Shown: positions 61,461 through 64,000 of the stretch, in pieces
Layout of the letters: each line of letters begins with the position of its first letter
Position numbering within the stretch: position 1 is the stretch's first letter
Source: Coptis chinensis
Lineage: Eukaryota; Streptophyta; Magnoliopsida; Ranunculales; Ranunculaceae
Assembly: GCA_015680905.1 (NCBI GenBank)
Contig: CM027378.1
Span: forward strand, 84,349,501-84,413,500
Reading direction: 5' to 3'
DNA length: 64,000 bases
Program-made: the position numbers and the translations under genes
Notes under the pieces: model-generated
Told to the model about the DNA's origin: nothing
What the model saw: the letters and a program-made list of their open reading frames with translations, nothing else
Database searches by the model: none

Positions 61461-63488
61461 TTACAGGTCCTGATCTTCCATTAACATGTGTGCCTCGAAG
61501 TCTTCCAAATCTTCATCTTGTAACCCTTCCTCAGCTTGAAACCAGTCTTTTAAACAAATTAACGCCTCAACTGTTTCAGGTAACAAAGAACTTCGACATT
61601 TGCTCACGACACGTTCACTTGCACTGAATGCTGATTCAGATGGTACAGTAGATACTGGTATAGTTAATAAATCACGTGCCATTGCAGCAAGAATAGGATA
61701 CGCAGTTCCTTGGGTCTTCCACCATTCTAGAACATCAAATGATTTGCTAGAATCAACGATAGTCGGTTGGTCTAAGTAACGCTGCAAATCAGATTTGCAT
61801 GTTTTAACAGCCAACTCCCTACGCTTTGATAACAAGGCAAAGACCATGTTATCATCTCCAACAGAACTAGTAGTTGCTTCAGTCACAACACTCCCATCTT
61901 GATTCATCTTTCGAGAATACTCCTCAAAGAGTTCATACAACGTAACTCTATAATCTTTCAGTTTTGGATTCTCTTTAGGAATAGGATTAGCTTCGGTAAC
62001 AAGAGGGGCAACATAGTCATAATTAAGGTCCAAGCACAACTCTAAGACTGTGAGCTTATAACGAGGGTCCATGCAAGAAGCTAAGCCAAGAACCTTTGGA
62101 ATGTCCTTCCAATATTTGTCATACTTCAATTTTATGCTTTCACACAGATACCTAAAGCTAGGTTCATGTTCATACCTTTTCAAAAGCATTGCAATCTTAG
62201 TCAGCTGAAAACAAAAAACACTAGAGGTAACATATTTCATCCCAGAAAACAGCTTAGTCGACTCATAAAATGGTTTCAAAAAGTCTCGAATGACAACTGC
62301 GTTATGCCAATCAGCATCAGAAGGTATGTTCACAAAATCTGAATCATAAAAAAACAGTTCGAATGCACCCTTGTATGGTGCAGCAGCTAACAACATGAGG
62401 TAAGTCGAATTCCATCTTGTTTGAATATCAATGGGCAACCTTCGTTTTTTCATGTTGGAACTTTCACAAGCATCGAAAAACTTCTCAAGCTTCGATTGAG
62501 AAGACTTGGCATGTCTCACACTTTCTCTTATATTATGAAGAGAGCTCTCAACAAATTTCAATCCGTCTTTCACTAACAGGTTTAAAATATGTGCACAACA
62601 GCATTGATGGAACAACTCTCTACCCACCTTATCATTTTTAAAAAGTGAACTTCGCAGTCTAGACACACACAAATCATTATTGGAAGCATTATCCAATGTT
62701 ATAGTCCCTATCTTGTCACATAGATTCCACGCTAACAAGTTAGCATAGATGGCATCACCGATTGCTTTACCCCTATGAGGTGAAGGCAGCATAGAGAAAC
62801 TAATAATTCTCTTGTGTAACTTCCAGTCTTCAGTAATAAAATGGGCAGTAAGACACACATACCCTAAAACCTGATTTGAAGTCCACATATCAGATGTGAA
62901 ATAGACCTTACCAGGGATATTTTTCAAAAGCTCTTTTAGATCATCTTTTCCTTTTGAAAACATTTCAAACATATCAGCTCTTAAGGTTTTACAACTAATA
63001 GGCTTGAACTGAGGGCCAAATGCCTTCAGCATATACCTTTTAAAAGCAGGTTTGTCAACTTTATTGAAAGGCAATTCTTCACGAATGATGTACCTAACAG
63101 TTTCTTTTCGAGCTCTTTCTTGATTAAAGGTAAAACAATAAATCCCACCAGTTTCAGTTCTGCCTACTATGGTGTGTCCCCCAACACGTTCAGTTCGCTT
63201 CACACACCGGATCATATGTCTCTTAAGGTGGGTTGTCCCACTAGAACCCCCAAAAACCAGTTTTGAACTACAAATTTTGCAAACGGCTTTCATTAAAGCT
63301 TTCCCATCAGGTTTTTTAATCACAACCCCGTCCTTGTCTTTCTCGGAAACTTGGTCAAATTGTTTCCAAATAATTGACGTCTTCCTAGTAGATAATTTAG
63401 GTGGAATTTGAACCACAGGTTCAACATTTGGTTCCTCAGCAACACCCATATCAACATCGATACCCATATTATCAACATCAACATCCAT
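61461..63488 (-). CDS. hAT transposase (RICESLEEPER/BED type), 675 aa, intact
   Basis: A single uninterrupted frame. N-terminus Asp/Val-rich (MDVDVDNMGIDVDMGVAEEP), BED zinc finger at about 36-95 (Cys70, Cys73, His87, His91 visible), RNase H-like catalytic part with Asp200 in YFTSDMWTSN and Asp266 in TLDNASNND, and a C-terminal hAT dimerisation domain at about 565-650 (FDVLEWWKTQGTAYPILAAM, PVSTVPSESAFSASERVVSK). Length matches RICESLEEPER-like proteins (about 650-750 aa). It should bind element ends and cut and paste the element. No stop or frameshift, so it is either recently active or a domesticated copy; the terminal repeats at 59.35 kb favour a transposon. Confidence 0.93.
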   Translation of the reverse strand: MDVDVDNMGIDVDMGVAEEPNVEPVVQIPPKLSTRKTSIIWKQFDQVSEKDKDGVVIKKPDGKALMKAVCKICSSKLVFGGSSGTTHLKRHMIRCVKRTERVGGHTIVGRTETGGIYCFTFNQERARKETVRYIIREELPFNKVDKPAFKRYMLKAFGPQFKPISCKTLRADMFEMFSKGKDDLKELLKNIPGKVYFTSDMWTSNQVLGYVCLTAHFITEDWKLHKRIISFSMLPSPHRGKAIGDAIYANLLAWNLCDKIGTITLDNASNNDLCVSRLRSSLFKNDKVGRELFHQCCCAHILNLLVKDGLKFVESSLHNIRESVRHAKSSQSKLEKFFDACESSNMKKRRLPIDIQTRWNSTYLMLLAAAPYKGAFELFFYDSDFVNIPSDADWHNAVVIRDFLKPFYESTKLFSGMKYVTSSVFCFQLTKIAMLLKRYEHEPSFRYLCESIKLKYDKYWKDIPKVLGLASCMDPRYKLTVLELCLDLNYDYVAPLVTEANPIPKENPKLKDYRVTLYELFEEYSRKMNQDGSVVTEATTSSVGDDNMVFALLSKRRELAVKTCKSDLQRYLDQPTIVDSSKSFDVLEWWKTQGTAYPILAAMARDLLTIPVSTVPSESAFSASERVVSKCRSSLLPETVEALICLKDWFQAEEGLQDEDLEDFEAHMLMEDQDL

Positions 63489-64000
63489 GACAAATCAATG
63501 AACAAAAATTTGAGTAAAATCAGAAACCAACAAACCTCGACAACGTGCAACACGTATATCACAAGGGAAGAAATACTACTGAAACCTATACACAAATGAA
63601 ATAGCATAATAATCAATCACCAATACCATAACACATAACAAATGACAAAGGTTGTTTTTTGTTTTTTGGTTTCTGTGTAGAAGTAAGTGGGAAATAAGTG
63701 AGAGAAACCTTTTTGAGAGAGTGAGAGAGTAGAGTAGAAGGGATCAGGAGATTTGATGAATAAAGTTTTATTTTTTATTAGGCTCATTACAATGGTGCTC
63801 ATTGTTCGTAATGGTGAGAGAGATACCTTTTCCTTTGATCATTACAATGGTTAGAGAGATACATTTTTGAGAGAGTGAGAGAGTAGAGTAGATTTAATTC
63901 GAGCCTGCTAGGTTAGATTGGGAATTCCGGAGAGATAGAAACAATTAGGTTTAGTTAGATAAGTTTTTGTTATATATCACAAGTTATTGGAAATACCCCC

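Larger units (their letters stand above)
59352..64000 (-). mobile_element. hAT element with captured gene fragments, open at right edge
   Basis: Left terminus TAGGGGTGGACAATGGGCCG followed by subterminal GGGCCGGG/CCCGGCCC repeats to about 59540, typical of plant hAT ends; GTCCTACT (59344-59351) would be one copy of the 8-bp target duplication. It contains RPS15a- and ALG10-like pieces and then an intact transposase gene. The right terminus is not in the window, so the element's full extent is inferred. Confidence 0.65.

Noticed and set aside
63617..63900. Right terminus of the hAT element
   Set aside because: Repeated 'gagagagtgagagagtagagtag' and 'attacaatggt' phrases are internal duplications; no inverse of the left end TAGGGGTGG is present before 64000.

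Overview
The window is plant nuclear DNA, most likely a eudicot: AT-rich, spliced genes with GT-AG introns, plant-specific families (GAUT, DUF506, WAT1, CID), and many plant transposons (Tat-lineage Ty3/gypsy, MULE, hAT, Helitron-like, SINE). The species cannot be fixed from the sequence.

Layout. 1-5.7 kb is mostly non-coding: an LTR-like scrap, unassigned exon-like stretches, a long AT microsatellite. 5.7-6.2 kb holds one unrecognised 168-residue ORF (-). 6.9-17.3 kb holds gene debris, all on the minus strand: a DUF506 gene split by a 3.5 kb segment containing a GAUT7-like pseudogene and flanked by 378-bp direct repeats, then lone exons of an SR splicing factor, a WAT1-type transporter and a PAM2-containing CID protein. 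20.1-22.4 kb is a decayed S28 Pro-X carboxypeptidase gene (+) carrying a SINE. 22.9-30.1 kb is the only intact host-gene island: an 11-exon ASCH-domain gene (398 aa, reconstructed exon by exon) and, upstream of it in the same orientation, a two-exon histone H2A.Z gene (134 aa).

30.5-64 kb is repeat territory: two hAT-type MITEs with near-perfect 8-bp target duplications, a 3'-truncated MULE, a 3'-truncated Tat element (element A, minus) with a spliced opposite-strand accessory ORF and a nested insertion, a small Helitron-like element, a complete but decayed 8.77 kb Tat element (element B, minus) with two LTRs and an 11-unit 138-bp tandem array, a triplicated segment with long G runs, and a hAT element running off the right edge. 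That hAT has an intact 675-aa transposase and seems to carry pieces of two host genes (ribosomal protein S15a and ALG10) between its transposase and its left end.

Only the ASCH gene, the H2A.Z gene, the hAT transposase and possibly the 168-aa ORF look able to make full-length protein. The main interest lies in gene-fragment capture and in satellite-like repeat growth inside retrotransposons.
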